The translations under genes and the position numbers were made by a program. The notes beneath the pieces are model-generated. The model was not told the DNA's origin. It saw only the letters and a list, made by a program, of their open reading frames with translations, and did not search any database. A stretch of 64,000 nucleotides of DNA, taken from the NCBI RefSeq assembly GCF_051857545.1, contig NZ_JBPZHB010000005.1, positions 1 to 64,000 of the forward strand, in the 5' to 3' direction. The stretch is from Larkinella sp051857545 (GTDB taxonomy: Bacteria; Bacteroidota; Bacteroidia; Cytophagales; Spirosomataceae). Positions 18,854 through 27,893 of this stretch are shown one piece after another (the first letter of the stretch is position 1; every line of letters starts with the position of its first letter).

Positions 18854-19882
18854 ATGAAAAGCTATCAACTCCGCCGGTTGTCGGACCAACCCATTCTGAC
18901 GGCGGCCGATGTCAAACCGTCGCATCCGCAGTTTCGGGTGATGGGTGCCTTCAATCCGGCAGCCTGTCGGTTTGGCGATGAAATTCTGCTATTGCTGCGC
19001 GTGGCCGAAGCCGTCGACCCCAAACCGGGTTTCATTCAGGTGCCGGTGGTTCAGCAACAGGCGGGGCTTTTTCAACTGGTTGTCAAAACCTTTCCCGAAC
19101 CGGCGGGCGATTACGATCCGCGCGTCGTTCAAATCGGTGATCAGGCCTATCTGACCTCGCTGAGTCATTTACGACTGGCCCGGAGTAAAGACGGGATTGC
19201 GTTTACGGTGGACGAGAAACCGTTTATTTTCCCGGAACGGGCCGACGAATCGTTCGGCGTGGAAGACGCCCGGATCACATTTCTGGACGACCAGTACTGG
19301 ATTACCTACACGGCGGTTTCGGAAAACGGCCCCGGTGTGGGATTGATTATCACGAAAGACTTCGAGACCTTCGAACGGAAAGGCATGATCATTCCGCCCC
19401 CGAACAAGGACGCCTGTCTGTTTCCGCAGAAGATCAACGGTTTTTATTATATGCTGCATCGGCCCATGGTTTCGGATATCGGAAAACCGTCGGTCTGGCT
19501 GGCGCGGTCGCCGGACGGCGTGCATTGGGGCGACCACCGGTTTTTGTTCGGAGCAGCCGGGACGCCCTGGGAACACCTCAAAATTGGGGCCGGTCCCGAA
19601 CCTCTGCTCACCGACGAAGGCTGGCTGGTTTGCTACCATGGTGCCAGCGTCGACCACGCCTATTCCCTCTCCCTGGCTCTCCTCGACCGCGACGACCCCA
19701 CCCGCGTTCTCGACCGCTCAACCCAACCCTTGATGGTGCCGGAGCTGGAATGGGAGAAAACCGGTTTTTTTCCGAATGTCGTTTTCACCAACGGCTGGGT
19801 CCGAATGCCCGATGGCCGGATTCTGGTGTATTACGGTGCGGCCGATTTTTGCGTGGGGGTGGCGGAACTGGTCACGGATTAA
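18854..19882 (+). CDS. GH130 beta-mannoside phosphorylase/hydrolase family
   Basis: 342 residues, a five-bladed propeller enzyme. Family features visible are VMGAFNPAACRFGDEI near the N-terminus, FGVEDARITFLDDQYWITYTA in the middle (the DAR and TYTA blades) and DEGWLVCYHGAS in the last third. GH130 members break beta-1,4- or beta-1,2-mannosyl bonds, usually with phosphate, giving mannose-1-phosphate. There is no signal peptide, so it acts in the cytoplasm. It is translationally coupled to the hydrolase before it and converges with the MFS gene, overlapping by 4 bp. Phosphorylase versus hydrolase activity depends on phosphate-binding residues that I cannot assign with confidence. Confidence 0.87.
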   Translation: MKSYQLRRLSDQPILTAADVKPSHPQFRVMGAFNPAACRFGDEILLLLRVAEAVDPKPGFIQVPVVQQQAGLFQLVVKTFPEPAGDYDPRVVQIGDQAYLTSLSHLRLARSKDGIAFTVDEKPFIFPERADESFGVEDARITFLDDQYWITYTAVSENGPGVGLIITKDFETFERKGMIIPPPNKDACLFPQKINGFYYMLHRPMVSDIGKPSVWLARSPDGVHWGDHRFLFGAAGTPWEHLKIGAGPEPLLTDEGWLVCYHGASVDHAYSLSLALLDRDDPTRVLDRSTQPLMVPELEWEKTGFFPNVVFTNGWVRMPDGRILVYYGAADFCVGVAELVTD

Positions 19883-21162
19883 CGCGTTGGTACCGGTTGC
19901 CCCCCCACTACGGACGAGCCTTTTGCCGCTTCAGCCGCCTGTTTCTTCACGACATACTGGTTGATGAAATACATCATCACAATTGTTATCGCCATCGTTA
20001 CGGCCACAATGTAACCCAGCATATCGTATCGCCCCAGCGAACCATCCTTGCCCTGCACCACGATGAGTCCGGCAATCAGGGAGGCAATACCGCCCGAAAT
20101 CTGTTGCACCGACGAGTTAATGCCCATGTAGGCCCCGCGATCCTGCGGGTCGGGAATGCCCGAAACCAGGGCCGACGACGAAACCATCCGGGCCGAAATC
20201 CCGGCAAACAGCAGCACGTTGATGACCATGATCTGCCAGAGGGGCGTTATGCCCAGGTTGCAATAGACGATGACGACCACCATTCCCCAGATTGACGCGT
20301 ACGTGAACAGGGGGAATTTGCCGATTTTGTCGCTCAGCCGTCCTGCAAACGGGCCGATGATCATGGCCGAAATGCCGGTGACCATGTAGATCAGCGGCAG
20401 GTCGGTTTGCGGAATGCCCAGGTTATGAATGGCGAAGGCACTCCCGAACGGCATGAGCATAAAACCGCCCGTGGCCAGCAGTGCGGTGCTGGCAAAACCG
20501 CGCAAGTAGCTGGAACGGGAAACCGTATGCTGCAAATGCTGGAACGGATTCCGCTCCGATTTGAGTTTCAGGTGGGCCGTGATCGGCTTCATGTATACGA
20601 CAATCGCCAGCCCGACCACCACACTAACGCCCACAATCAGCAGAAAAGGCGAATGCCAGCCCAGCGAATTGGCCAGATACAAGCCCACCGGAATGCCCAG
20701 CACCTGACTGGCCGCAAACGCCGATTGAACGACGCCCATCACCCGACCCCGCATCTGAAAGGAAAACAGATCGGTGATGATCGCAAAGCCAATCGATCCG
20801 ATGACACCCCCGAAAATCCCGGTGACGATGCGGGCCATGAGTAAGAAGTGGTAGTCCGGGGCAATGCCGCACAGGAGCGTACCCAACACAAACCCGGTGT
20901 AAAAGAACAGCAGCAGTTTTTTCCGGTCGTAGCGGTCGGCAAAACCGGCGGTCAGCAAACCGGCGATCCCGGCACTGAAGGCATAGGCCGACACCACCCA
21001 ACCAAACTGGGCCGTCGTAATGTTCAATTCCATCATCAGTTGGGCTCCCAGGGGTGAGAGCACCATAAAATCGAGAATAACCGTAAACTGGATGAAAGCC
21101 AGCATCGCAATGATGGCTTTTTCGTAGTTCGTAAAGGGCGTTGTTGGTTGGGCCGTAGTCAT
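19879..21162 (-). CDS. MFS transporter, drug/sugar efflux type
   Basis: 427 residues with about 12 membrane helices. The family signature between helices 2 and 3 is present (GLLTAGFADRYDRKKLLLF), and helix 4-5 has LMARIVTGIFGGVIG. The N-terminal half with FIQFTVILDFMVLSPLGAQLM resembles the AraJ/Bcr-like efflux group. It lies 92 bp downstream of a TetR-family gene on the same strand, probably in one transcript controlled by the palindrome at 21861-21882. The substrate is unknown; a toxic small molecule recognised by the TetR protein is the usual arrangement. Confidence 0.9.
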   Translation of the reverse strand: MTTAQPTTPFTNYEKAIIAMLAFIQFTVILDFMVLSPLGAQLMMELNITTAQFGWVVSAYAFSAGIAGLLTAGFADRYDRKKLLLFFYTGFVLGTLLCGIAPDYHFLLMARIVTGIFGGVIGSIGFAIITDLFSFQMRGRVMGVVQSAFAASQVLGIPVGLYLANSLGWHSPFLLIVGVSVVVGLAIVVYMKPITAHLKLKSERNPFQHLQHTVSRSSYLRGFASTALLATGGFMLMPFGSAFAIHNLGIPQTDLPLIYMVTGISAMIIGPFAGRLSDKIGKFPLFTYASIWGMVVVIVYCNLGITPLWQIMVINVLLFAGISARMVSSSALVSGIPDPQDRGAYMGINSSVQQISGGIASLIAGLIVVQGKDGSLGRYDMLGYIVAVTMAITIVMMYFINQYVVKKQAAEAAKGSSVVGGQPVPTR

Positions 21163-21254
21163 ATCGTTTGATTTCGAGGGTAATTTAGTCTTCTGAGGTT
21201 AATTCAGGATTAAAACCGGGTGCGGTTTCACCTTCATTTCTAGAACGTAAGCAA

Positions 21255-21848
21255 TCAGGGCTTCAGGGCTTTCAGAACCAGTTCCAGTGTTCTTTCCAGC
21301 GTTTTTTCATCGAGCACAAACTTTCCCCAGCCCGGCATACCGGTTTTGGATTGATGAAATTTAATCAGCTGATACAAAGGCGCATAAGCAACCGACCAAT
21401 AGACTTCAAGCGGTAGTTGGATCAACTCCTTTCGCTCGATGGCATTCAGCACAAACGTTTTCATGGCGGCCGAAAATGGATTCCGGGCATCGCCCTGAAA
21501 CTTTTCGTGGAACGGTGAATGGCGCATCTGTTCCATAAAATGCATCCGCAGCGGGTATTTCAGGCAGTACCGGGCGCGGTTCATCCACTGCACGCGCATG
21601 CCCTCCTCGAAATGCATCCCGGGATCAAAACCGGCGAGCGTTTCGGTGCTCATGGCCAGCATTTCCTCGTAATAAATCTGCCGGATCAGATCTTCCCGGT
21701 CCTGGAAATAGATGTAGATCGTAGCCGGTGACACCCCCGCAGCCTTCGCCAGTTTTTGCATGCTCAGGCCGTCGAATCCCTCCCGCACGATCATCTCGAT
21801 GGCTTTTTCGCGGATGGTCCGCTCTTTCGTTTCGTCTCGTAACCGCAT
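21255..21848 (-). CDS. TetR/AcrR-family repressor
   Basis: 197 residues. The N-terminal 50 residues are a TetR helix-turn-helix: KERTIREKAIEMIVREGFDGLSMQKLAKAAGVSPATIYIYFQDR, identified by the GF-GLSM-K-AKAAGVS-ATIY-YF pattern. The C-terminal ligand-binding part (about 60-197) is helical and specific to its subgroup. It precedes the MFS gene and starts 13 bp from a 22-bp palindrome that is the obvious operator, so autoregulation is likely. Confidence 0.92.
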   Translation of the reverse strand: MRLRDETKERTIREKAIEMIVREGFDGLSMQKLAKAAGVSPATIYIYFQDREDLIRQIYYEEMLAMSTETLAGFDPGMHFEEGMRVQWMNRARYCLKYPLRMHFMEQMRHSPFHEKFQGDARNPFSAAMKTFVLNAIERKELIQLPLEVYWSVAYAPLYQLIKFHQSKTGMPGWGKFVLDEKTLERTLELVLKALKP

Positions 21849-21860
21849 AATGAGAACAAA

Positions 21861-21882
21861 AATAAACGAACGTTCTTTTATT
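21861..21882. promoter_or_regulatory. Probable TetR operator
   Basis: A 22-bp near-perfect palindrome centred on GAACGTTC (core AAACGAACGTTCTTTT at 21864-21879), in which 10 of 11 base pairs are symmetrical. It lies 13-34 bp upstream of the tetR start, where it would block the tetR-MFS promoter. The core GAACGTTC with AT flanks is typical of TetR-family operators. Confidence 0.75.
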
Positions 21883-21965
21883 TAAAAACAGATTGATGTT
21901 TTTTTTCTAAACATCAAAGGAGGCTGAACGCCTGATTTCTGTCCCCATCCATCATCCCGCCCCAG

Positions 21966-22180
21966 AAAAAAGCCCAACGGGCTGCCATCATTAGCCCCGG
22001 ATGCAATCCGGGGTAGGAAGAACACACACACGATGCCCGAACCCTGAAAGGGTTCAATACGAATACCCGACCTGGATTCAACCCTTTCAGGGTTGGTGCG
22101 GTTCGTTGTGGTTCCCCGGATTCCGTCCGCCCCCCCGGATTCCGTCCGGGGCTAATGATGGCAGCCCGTTGGGCTTTTTT
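21966..22180. repeat. 215-bp intergenic element with perfect 33-bp inverted ends
   Basis: The arms at 21966-21998 and 22148-22180 are exact reverse complements (outer bases AAAAAAGCCCAACGGGCTGC). Inside are further nested palindromes: CCCCGGATGCAATCCGGGG at 21995-22013, and ACCCTGAAAGGGTT (22041-22054) facing AACCCTTTCAGGGTT (22080-22094). It contains no believable gene. Such elements look like non-autonomous, transposon-like repeats. The 22148-22180 arm ends in a T-run and could also act as a terminator. Confidence 0.8.
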
Positions 22181-22265
22181 GGACTGCGTGGAATTAAGGG
22201 GGGAGTTTTCCGCTTGTTATGACCGGTATTTGCTTAATTTAGTACGTTGTTAACCCACTCGAACC

Positions 22266-25262
22266 ATGCGTCGCTGCACTTTTCTTTTCGTTTGTTTTAT
22301 CCTTCATTTTCAAACATTCCTGCTCGCACAATCGCCCAAACGGCCGCTCACCCACGCCGACTACGACCGCTGGCAAACCGTTCGCTCCGAAAAGCACGCG
22401 AACAATGGGCAATGGCTGAGTTATCAGATTGATCCCCAGGAGGGCGACGGGGTGCTGGAATTGATCAAAATTGGCGGTAAAGCCCCCGCCCAGGCTTCCG
22501 AAAAAAGTGCCGAGACCGTGGAGGCTAAATCCGGGCCAAACGCCCCCACAGACCGCCCGACGACTGCGTTCAACCCGCTGAACTCAAAAAAATACACGTT
22601 TGCGCGGGGCTACCTGGCACAGTTTACGCCCGACAGCCGGTTTCTGGTGATGCGGTTAAAAGCGCCTTTCAAACTCACGCGGGAGGCCAAAAAGAAAAAA
22701 GTCAAAGCCGACCAGCTTCCGAAAGACAGTTTGCTGGTGTTCAACCTCGAAACCGGCAGCCGCATCGGGTTTGCCAATGTTAAGTCATTCACCTTGCCCA
22801 AAGAGCGCGGTTCGTGGGTGGCGGTTTTGCAGGAACACCAGGAGGTGAAAGGAGTGAAAAAGGATTCAACCACCACCAAACCGTCCAGCCGGGGTCGGGC
22901 ATCCGCTTCGGCAAAAAAACCGAAAGGCGACGATTTGATTCTGCTGAATCTGGAAACCGGCGCTACGCAGTCGTTTCGCTACGTGACCTACGTGACGGTC
23001 TCGGATAACGGAAACACCATTTTTTATACCAAAGATGCTGTCAATGATACGCTGAAAAAAGCCGGGGTGTTTGCGTTTGATACCAAAAAGCAGAACGAGA
23101 TGCTGATCGATACCAGCTCGAAACACCGGCTTTACAAAGGATTGGCGGTTGATAAAACCGGCTCGCAACTGGCGTGGATGGCCACTGCCGACAGCGCCGA
23201 AGCCGATGTCCGGGCGTATGCGCTGTATTACAAACGCCTGGCCTCTCCCCCGGCCCCTTCATACCGGAAAAAGAAAACCGCCGTTTCCTCCTTTTCCGAA
23301 CGAACGGCGATGCGGACGGTGGTGCTGGCCGATACACTCACCAAAGCCTATCCCAAAGGCTGGAATGTAAACGAATACCGGACGCCCTCGTTTTCGGAAG
23401 ATGGGAAACGGCTGTATTTCGCCACCTCGATTCTTCCCCCCAAACCCATCAAGGATTCGACGGTGCTGGATGAGGAGCGCGTCAAAGTGGACGTCTGGAG
23501 CTGGAACGACCCGACCATTCAGCCCATGCAACTCAAGCAGTTGAAGCAGGAAAAAGAACGCGGTTTTCTGGCCGTTTGCGATTTGACCACCGGCAGCATT
23601 ACGCAACTGGGAAACCGGGATATGCCAAATGTCCAGATCGACCCCAAAACCGATCAGCCGTATTGGCTGGGACTGAGCAATTTGCCCTACCAGATCAGCA
23701 GCATGTGGGACCCCGGCCAGACGGACCTGTACTTGATCGATGCCAAAACCGGGCAGAAAAAACAAATCGCCAGCGAAGCACGGGTTTCGTACGCCCAGTT
23801 GTCGCCGGGTGGCAAATACGCCTGGTGGTATGACGAACAGGATTCGCTCTGGCGGGCGTGGTCGATTGCGGAGGGAAAACGGATCGACCTGACGCGCGGG
23901 ATTCCGGCCCGGTTTTTCGACGAAGAACACGACACACCCGATTTGCCCGGCAGTTACGGAGCCGCTGGCTGGAGCCGCGACGACCGCTATGTGCTGATTT
24001 ATGACCGGTTCGACCTCTGGCGCATCGATCCGACGGGGCAGGAAAAACCGGTGAACCTGACGGCGGGTTACGGTCGTAAAAACCGCATCCGGCTGCGACG
24101 CGCCAACCTCAATCCTGACGAAAAAGTCGTTCCGCTGACGGGCGATCTCTGGCTGACGGGTTTCTGGGAAAGCAATAAAGCCACCGGAATTTTGCGAAAA
24201 CCGATGGAAAAGCCGGCGGCTGAACCTGTGATTCTCACCAAAGGCGATTACCGGTTTTCCGGTTTATCAAAAGCCAAAAACGGCCCCGCACTGACGTTTT
24301 TGAAAGGCAATTTCCGGGAGTCGAACAACCTGTATCTGACCGACACCACCTTTGCCGAACCGCAGCCACTGACCCGGATCAATCCGCAACAGGACAGCGT
24401 CCGCTGGGGAAACGTCGAGTTGGTGAATTGGGTGGGCAACAATGGCGTCCGGCTGGAAGGGCTGCTTTATAAACCGGACGATTTCGATCCGAAGAAGAAA
24501 TACCCGATGCTGGTGTATTATTACGAACGCAACGCCGAAACCCTGAACGATTACAAAGCCCCGGCGCCCAGTCGCTCAACCATCAACATGGCGTATTGTG
24601 TGTCGAACGGGTACCTGGTTTTTGTTCCCGACATCCTCTACACCACCGGCATGCCGGGCCAGAATGCCTACGACTGCATCGTTCCAGGCGTGTTGAGCCT
24701 GATCGAAAAAGGGTTCGTAGACCGCGATCGCATCGGGTTGCAGGGCCAGAGCTGGGGTGGGTATCAGACCGCTTTTCTGGTGACGCGGACAAATCTGTTC
24801 AAAGCAGCGATGGCCGGTGCGCCGGTCGTCAACATGACCAGTGCCTACGGCGGAATCCGCTGGGGAACAGGCATGAGCCGGATGTTTCAGTATGAAAAAA
24901 CACAAAGCCGCATCGGCGGAACGCTCTGGGACAAACCGATGAATTACCTCGAAAGCTCGCCCCTATTCTACGCCAACCGCATCCAGACGCCCCTGCTGTT
25001 GATGGCCAACGATCAGGACGGTGCGGTGCCCTGGTACCAGAGCATCGAGTTTTATTCGGCACTCCGGCGACTGAGCAAACCAGCCTGGCTGCTCGTTTAC
25101 AACGGCGAAGACCACAACCTGACTCAGCGACACAACGCCAAAGACCTCAGCATCCGGATGTACCAGTTTTTCGATCACTACCTGAAAGACGCCCCCGAAC
25201 CCGCCTGGATGAAAGACGGCCGGTCGGCGGTGGAAAAAGAGCTGGGGGTGATGAAATATTAA
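22266..25262 (+). CDS. Secreted S9 family (prolyl oligopeptidase-like) serine peptidase
   Basis: 998 residues with a signal peptide (MRRCTFLFVCFILHFQTFLLAQ). The first 700 residues are a beta-propeller with blades such as FTPDSRFLVMRL and LSPGGKYAWWYDEQD, interrupted by basic Lys-rich linkers (about 130-160 and 195-220). The catalytic alpha/beta-hydrolase domain follows: Ser829 in LQGQSWGGYQ, Asp918 in NDQDGAVPW and His950 in GEDHNL. It is expected to cleave oligopeptides in the periplasm. It is longer than typical S9 peptidases (about 700) because of the propeller insertions. It stands alone, followed by a strong hairpin. Confidence 0.92.
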   Translation: MRRCTFLFVCFILHFQTFLLAQSPKRPLTHADYDRWQTVRSEKHANNGQWLSYQIDPQEGDGVLELIKIGGKAPAQASEKSAETVEAKSGPNAPTDRPTTAFNPLNSKKYTFARGYLAQFTPDSRFLVMRLKAPFKLTREAKKKKVKADQLPKDSLLVFNLETGSRIGFANVKSFTLPKERGSWVAVLQEHQEVKGVKKDSTTTKPSSRGRASASAKKPKGDDLILLNLETGATQSFRYVTYVTVSDNGNTIFYTKDAVNDTLKKAGVFAFDTKKQNEMLIDTSSKHRLYKGLAVDKTGSQLAWMATADSAEADVRAYALYYKRLASPPAPSYRKKKTAVSSFSERTAMRTVVLADTLTKAYPKGWNVNEYRTPSFSEDGKRLYFATSILPPKPIKDSTVLDEERVKVDVWSWNDPTIQPMQLKQLKQEKERGFLAVCDLTTGSITQLGNRDMPNVQIDPKTDQPYWLGLSNLPYQISSMWDPGQTDLYLIDAKTGQKKQIASEARVSYAQLSPGGKYAWWYDEQDSLWRAWSIAEGKRIDLTRGIPARFFDEEHDTPDLPGSYGAAGWSRDDRYVLIYDRFDLWRIDPTGQEKPVNLTAGYGRKNRIRLRRANLNPDEKVVPLTGDLWLTGFWESNKATGILRKPMEKPAAEPVILTKGDYRFSGLSKAKNGPALTFLKGNFRESNNLYLTDTTFAEPQPLTRINPQQDSVRWGNVELVNWVGNNGVRLEGLLYKPDDFDPKKKYPMLVYYYERNAETLNDYKAPAPSRSTINMAYCVSNGYLVFVPDILYTTGMPGQNAYDCIVPGVLSLIEKGFVDRDRIGLQGQSWGGYQTAFLVTRTNLFKAAMAGAPVVNMTSAYGGIRWGTGMSRMFQYEKTQSRIGGTLWDKPMNYLESSPLFYANRIQTPLLLMANDQDGAVPWYQSIEFYSALRRLSKPAWLLVYNGEDHNLTQRHNAKDLSIRMYQFFDHYLKDAPEPAWMKDGRSAVEKELGVMKY

Positions 25263-25266
25263 ATGA

Positions 25267-25345
25267 ATGGGAACACAGATTGGACGGATTGAACGGATTT
25301 TTTATCCAATTTATCCGTAAAAATCCGTTCAATCCGCGTTCCCAT
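25267..25345. terminator. Long nested hairpin between convergent genes
   Basis: An outer arm ATGGGAAC (25267-25274) pairs with GTTCCCAT (25338-25345). The inner 17-bp arm GGATTGAACGGATTTTT (25286-25302) pairs perfectly with 25319-25335. T-runs on both strands make it a bidirectional terminator for the S9 gene and the DUF1573 gene. The repeated GGATTGAACGGATT words resemble dispersed repeats of this lineage. Confidence 0.8.
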
Positions 25346-25349
25346 CAAT

Positions 25350-25730
25350 CTACTGAACGACTTCGCCCCGAATCGACAATACTTTTGTGCCGCCCTCGGC
25401 GTTGGATTCCACGGTAACGGTTTTGTTGAACGTTCCGACCGCAGCGGCATTGAACGTCGCTTTGATCTTGCCGGCTTTTCCGGGCAAAATGGCTTCTTTC
25501 GGGTACTCGACACCCGTACATCCGCAGGAACCGCGAGCGTTGCTGATCACCAGCGGAACACCGCCATTGTTGGTAAAGGCAAATTCGGCCACCACCGGTT
25601 TGCTCCGCTGGATTTTACCAAAATCATGGGTCGTTTCGTCCCACTTAAAAACCGCTGACAGCGAATGGGCAATCAGAACACTGGCGGCAACCAGCCACAG
25701 GCAGGATGCGATCATCAGGATGCGTTTCAT
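25350..25730 (-). CDS. DUF1573 domain secreted protein
   Basis: 126 residues from the ATG at 25730. A signal peptide or anchor (MKRILMIASCLWLVAASVLIAHS) is followed by a single DUF1573 Ig-like domain: HDFGKIQRSKPVVAEFAFTN, SCGCTGVEYPKEAILPGKAGKI, then a closing VLSIRGEV strand. The SCGCT motif is the family mark. DUF1573 proteins are very common in Bacteroidota envelopes, but their role is not settled. Longer readings up to 26003 lack a signal and are not supported. Confidence 0.88.
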   Translation of the reverse strand: MKRILMIASCLWLVAASVLIAHSLSAVFKWDETTHDFGKIQRSKPVVAEFAFTNNGGVPLVISNARGSCGCTGVEYPKEAILPGKAGKIKATFNAAAVGTFNKTVTVESNAEGGTKVLSIRGEVVQ

Positions 25731-25914
25731 GAAGTTTGTGTTTAATGGTGAAGCGTTGGAGAACCCAACGGCACAAAAGTATCTTCCTGAAAGACAGCAG
25801 GCTGTTAACGGATAGCGAACAGTTGTTAACGAGATGTTAATGAGTTGATTTTTAGCCGCCGGAAGCCGACTTTTGGCTTTCAATTCACCCTTTCCCAGGA
25901 AACCACGAGCGATC

Positions 25915-27198
25915 ATGTCCAGACGCGTTTTCCGCATCCTGATTATTTTGTCGGTCATTTCGATCATCGGCATCATTACCGTACAGATCGTCTGGGTGCG
26001 CAAAGCCTACGCGCTGCGGGAACGCCAGTTTCGGCAAACCGCTTTCATTGCCTTGCAGGACGTGGCCGACCAGGTGGGCCTGCTCAACGGAATTACGCAA
26101 AGCTGCACGGCGGTCACCCAACTTTCGCCCGATTATTTTATCGTGAACACCGACTCGCCGGTCGATCCGGGCATCCTCGAACATTATATCCAGAACTCGC
26201 TGCGCAACCACAACCTGATCACGGACTTTGAATACGGTATTTACAACTGCGAAAGCGACCGGATGATCTACGGCGCGTTTGTCAGCCTGAACGCCAATCC
26301 CCAAACGGTGCAGGCCAGCCGGAACCTGCCCAAATTTTCGCGCAGTCCGTACTACTTCGGCATTCACTTTCCGAGCCAGTCCAGTTTCATCGCCGGTCAT
26401 CTCGACGGCTGGATTGCCTCGTCGGCTGCGGTGTTGCTGGTGGTTCTGTTTTTTGGCTATACGCTGGTGGTGGTGTTGCGGCAGCGAAAACTCACCGAAG
26501 TGCAGCGTGATTTTATTAATAACATCACCCACGAGCTGCAAACGCCGGTGGCCACTCTCCGCATTGCCGCTGACGTGCTGCAATCCGACGCCATTCTTGA
26601 CCAGCCCGAACGCCATCGCCAATATGTCCGGGTGGTGCAGGAAGAGAGTCTGCGGCTCCAGAAACAGGTGAGCAGCGTTCTGCAACTCGCCCGCTCGGAA
26701 CAAATGCAGTTTACCATCAATCCGACAGAGATCAACCTGCATCAACTGTTGACGGAAGCCGCCGAGGTGTTTCGACCACACGTTAGCCTGGAACTCTGGG
26801 CCGAAAACGCCATGATCCAGGGCGACCGGTATCACCTCGAAAACGTCATCAACAACCTGATCGACAATGCCTTGAAATACAATACCGCTACGCCACACAT
26901 TATATTAGAGACTCATAATGACGGAGACCGGCTGGTGTGGTCGGTGCAGGACAACGGCATTGGCATCGCGCCGGACCACCAGCCTTACATCTTCAACCAG
27001 TTTTACCGCGTCCCGACTGGGAATGTTCACAACGTGAAAGGATTCGGATTGGGGTTGTATTACGTCGGCAAGGTCGTCAAAGCCCACCGCTGGCAAATTT
27101 CCCTGCAAAGTATACCCGGTTCCGGGAGTATCTTTACGGTAAAAGCCCGAACGACCAAGCCAACCGCCTTTTTTTCTAAACTGCCGACTGTGCGATGA
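25915..27198 (+). CDS. Sensor histidine kinase
   Basis: 427 residues from the ATG at 25915. Two membrane helices (about 7-27 and 167-188) flank a 140-residue periplasmic sensor of unknown fold containing two Cys (about 64 and 112). The cytoplasmic kinase has the phospho-accepting His206 in INNITHELQTPVATL, then the N-box (NVINNLIDNALKYN), DNGIGIAP and GFGLGLYYV ATP-binding motifs. There is no HAMP domain between helix 2 and the H-box. Its stop overlaps the start of the response regulator (ATGA), so the two form a pair. Confidence 0.92.
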   Translation: MSRRVFRILIILSVISIIGIITVQIVWVRKAYALRERQFRQTAFIALQDVADQVGLLNGITQSCTAVTQLSPDYFIVNTDSPVDPGILEHYIQNSLRNHNLITDFEYGIYNCESDRMIYGAFVSLNANPQTVQASRNLPKFSRSPYYFGIHFPSQSSFIAGHLDGWIASSAAVLLVVLFFGYTLVVVLRQRKLTEVQRDFINNITHELQTPVATLRIAADVLQSDAILDQPERHRQYVRVVQEESLRLQKQVSSVLQLARSEQMQFTINPTEINLHQLLTEAAEVFRPHVSLELWAENAMIQGDRYHLENVINNLIDNALKYNTATPHIILETHNDGDRLVWSVQDNGIGIAPDHQPYIFNQFYRVPTGNVHNVKGFGLGLYYVGKVVKAHRWQISLQSIPGSGSIFTVKARTTKPTAFFSKLPTVR

Positions 27199-27884
27199 AA
27201 CCGCTTTTGCTGTACGTCGAAGATGACGTAAACCTGGGTTTTGTCACCAAAGATAATCTGGAACTGGCGCAGTTTCGGGTGGTTCACTGCACCACCGGCC
27301 CCGAAGCCTGGCGTTGTTTCGAACAGCAGCCGTTCGACCTGTGCATTCTGGACGTGATGCTGCCGCTGACCGACGGTTTTACGCTGGCCCGGCAAATCCG
27401 GCAGATCGACGACAAGATTCCCCTGCTGTTTCTGAGTGCGCGGGCCGACAAAGACGACCGGCTACAGGGGCTTCGGCTGGGAGCCGACGACTACATCACC
27501 AAACCGTTTAGCATTGAAGAACTGATTCTGAAAATCAACGTGTTCCTGCGCCGGAGTAAGCCCCCGGTTTCTGCGCACAGCGGATCGGTACAATACATCG
27601 GATCGTATCAGTTTGATTTTCAAAATCTGACGCTGGAAATAGACGGTCACTTGCAAACGCTGACCCACCGCGAAGCCGAAGTGTTGCACTACCTGATGGC
27701 GCGACCGAATACGCTGATCCGGCGTGACGAGATTTTGAAAGCCATCTGGGGCGACAACGATTATTTTATGGGCCGCAGTCTCGACGTGTTCATCTCCCGA
27801 CTGCGGAAACGGCTGGGGACCGATTCCTCGATTCGCATCGAAAATCTCCACGGCATCGGATTTAGGCTGTTGCTGCCGGGCTGA
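27195..27884 (+). CDS. OmpR-family response regulator
   Basis: 229 residues: receiver domain with Asp10/Asp11, phospho-acceptor Asp53 (LCILDVMLPL) and Lys in ITKPFS, then an OmpR/PhoB winged helix (about 130-229, EAEVLHYLMARPNTLIRRDEIL and SLDVFISRLRKRL). It acts as a DNA-binding transcription factor phosphorylated by the kinase encoded just upstream. Its targets are unknown. Confidence 0.93.
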   Translation: MKPLLLYVEDDVNLGFVTKDNLELAQFRVVHCTTGPEAWRCFEQQPFDLCILDVMLPLTDGFTLARQIRQIDDKIPLLFLSARADKDDRLQGLRLGADDYITKPFSIEELILKINVFLRRSKPPVSAHSGSVQYIGSYQFDFQNLTLEIDGHLQTLTHREAEVLHYLMARPNTLIRRDEILKAIWGDNDYFMGRSLDVFISRLRKRLGTDSSIRIENLHGIGFRLLLPG

Positions 27885-27893
27885 GAAAACCGC

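Noticed and set aside
22001..22222. 73-residue plus-strand frame between tetR and the S9 gene
   Set aside because: It lies almost wholly inside the palindromic element and its residues (NPERVQYEYPTWIQP) are a translation of the repeat words.
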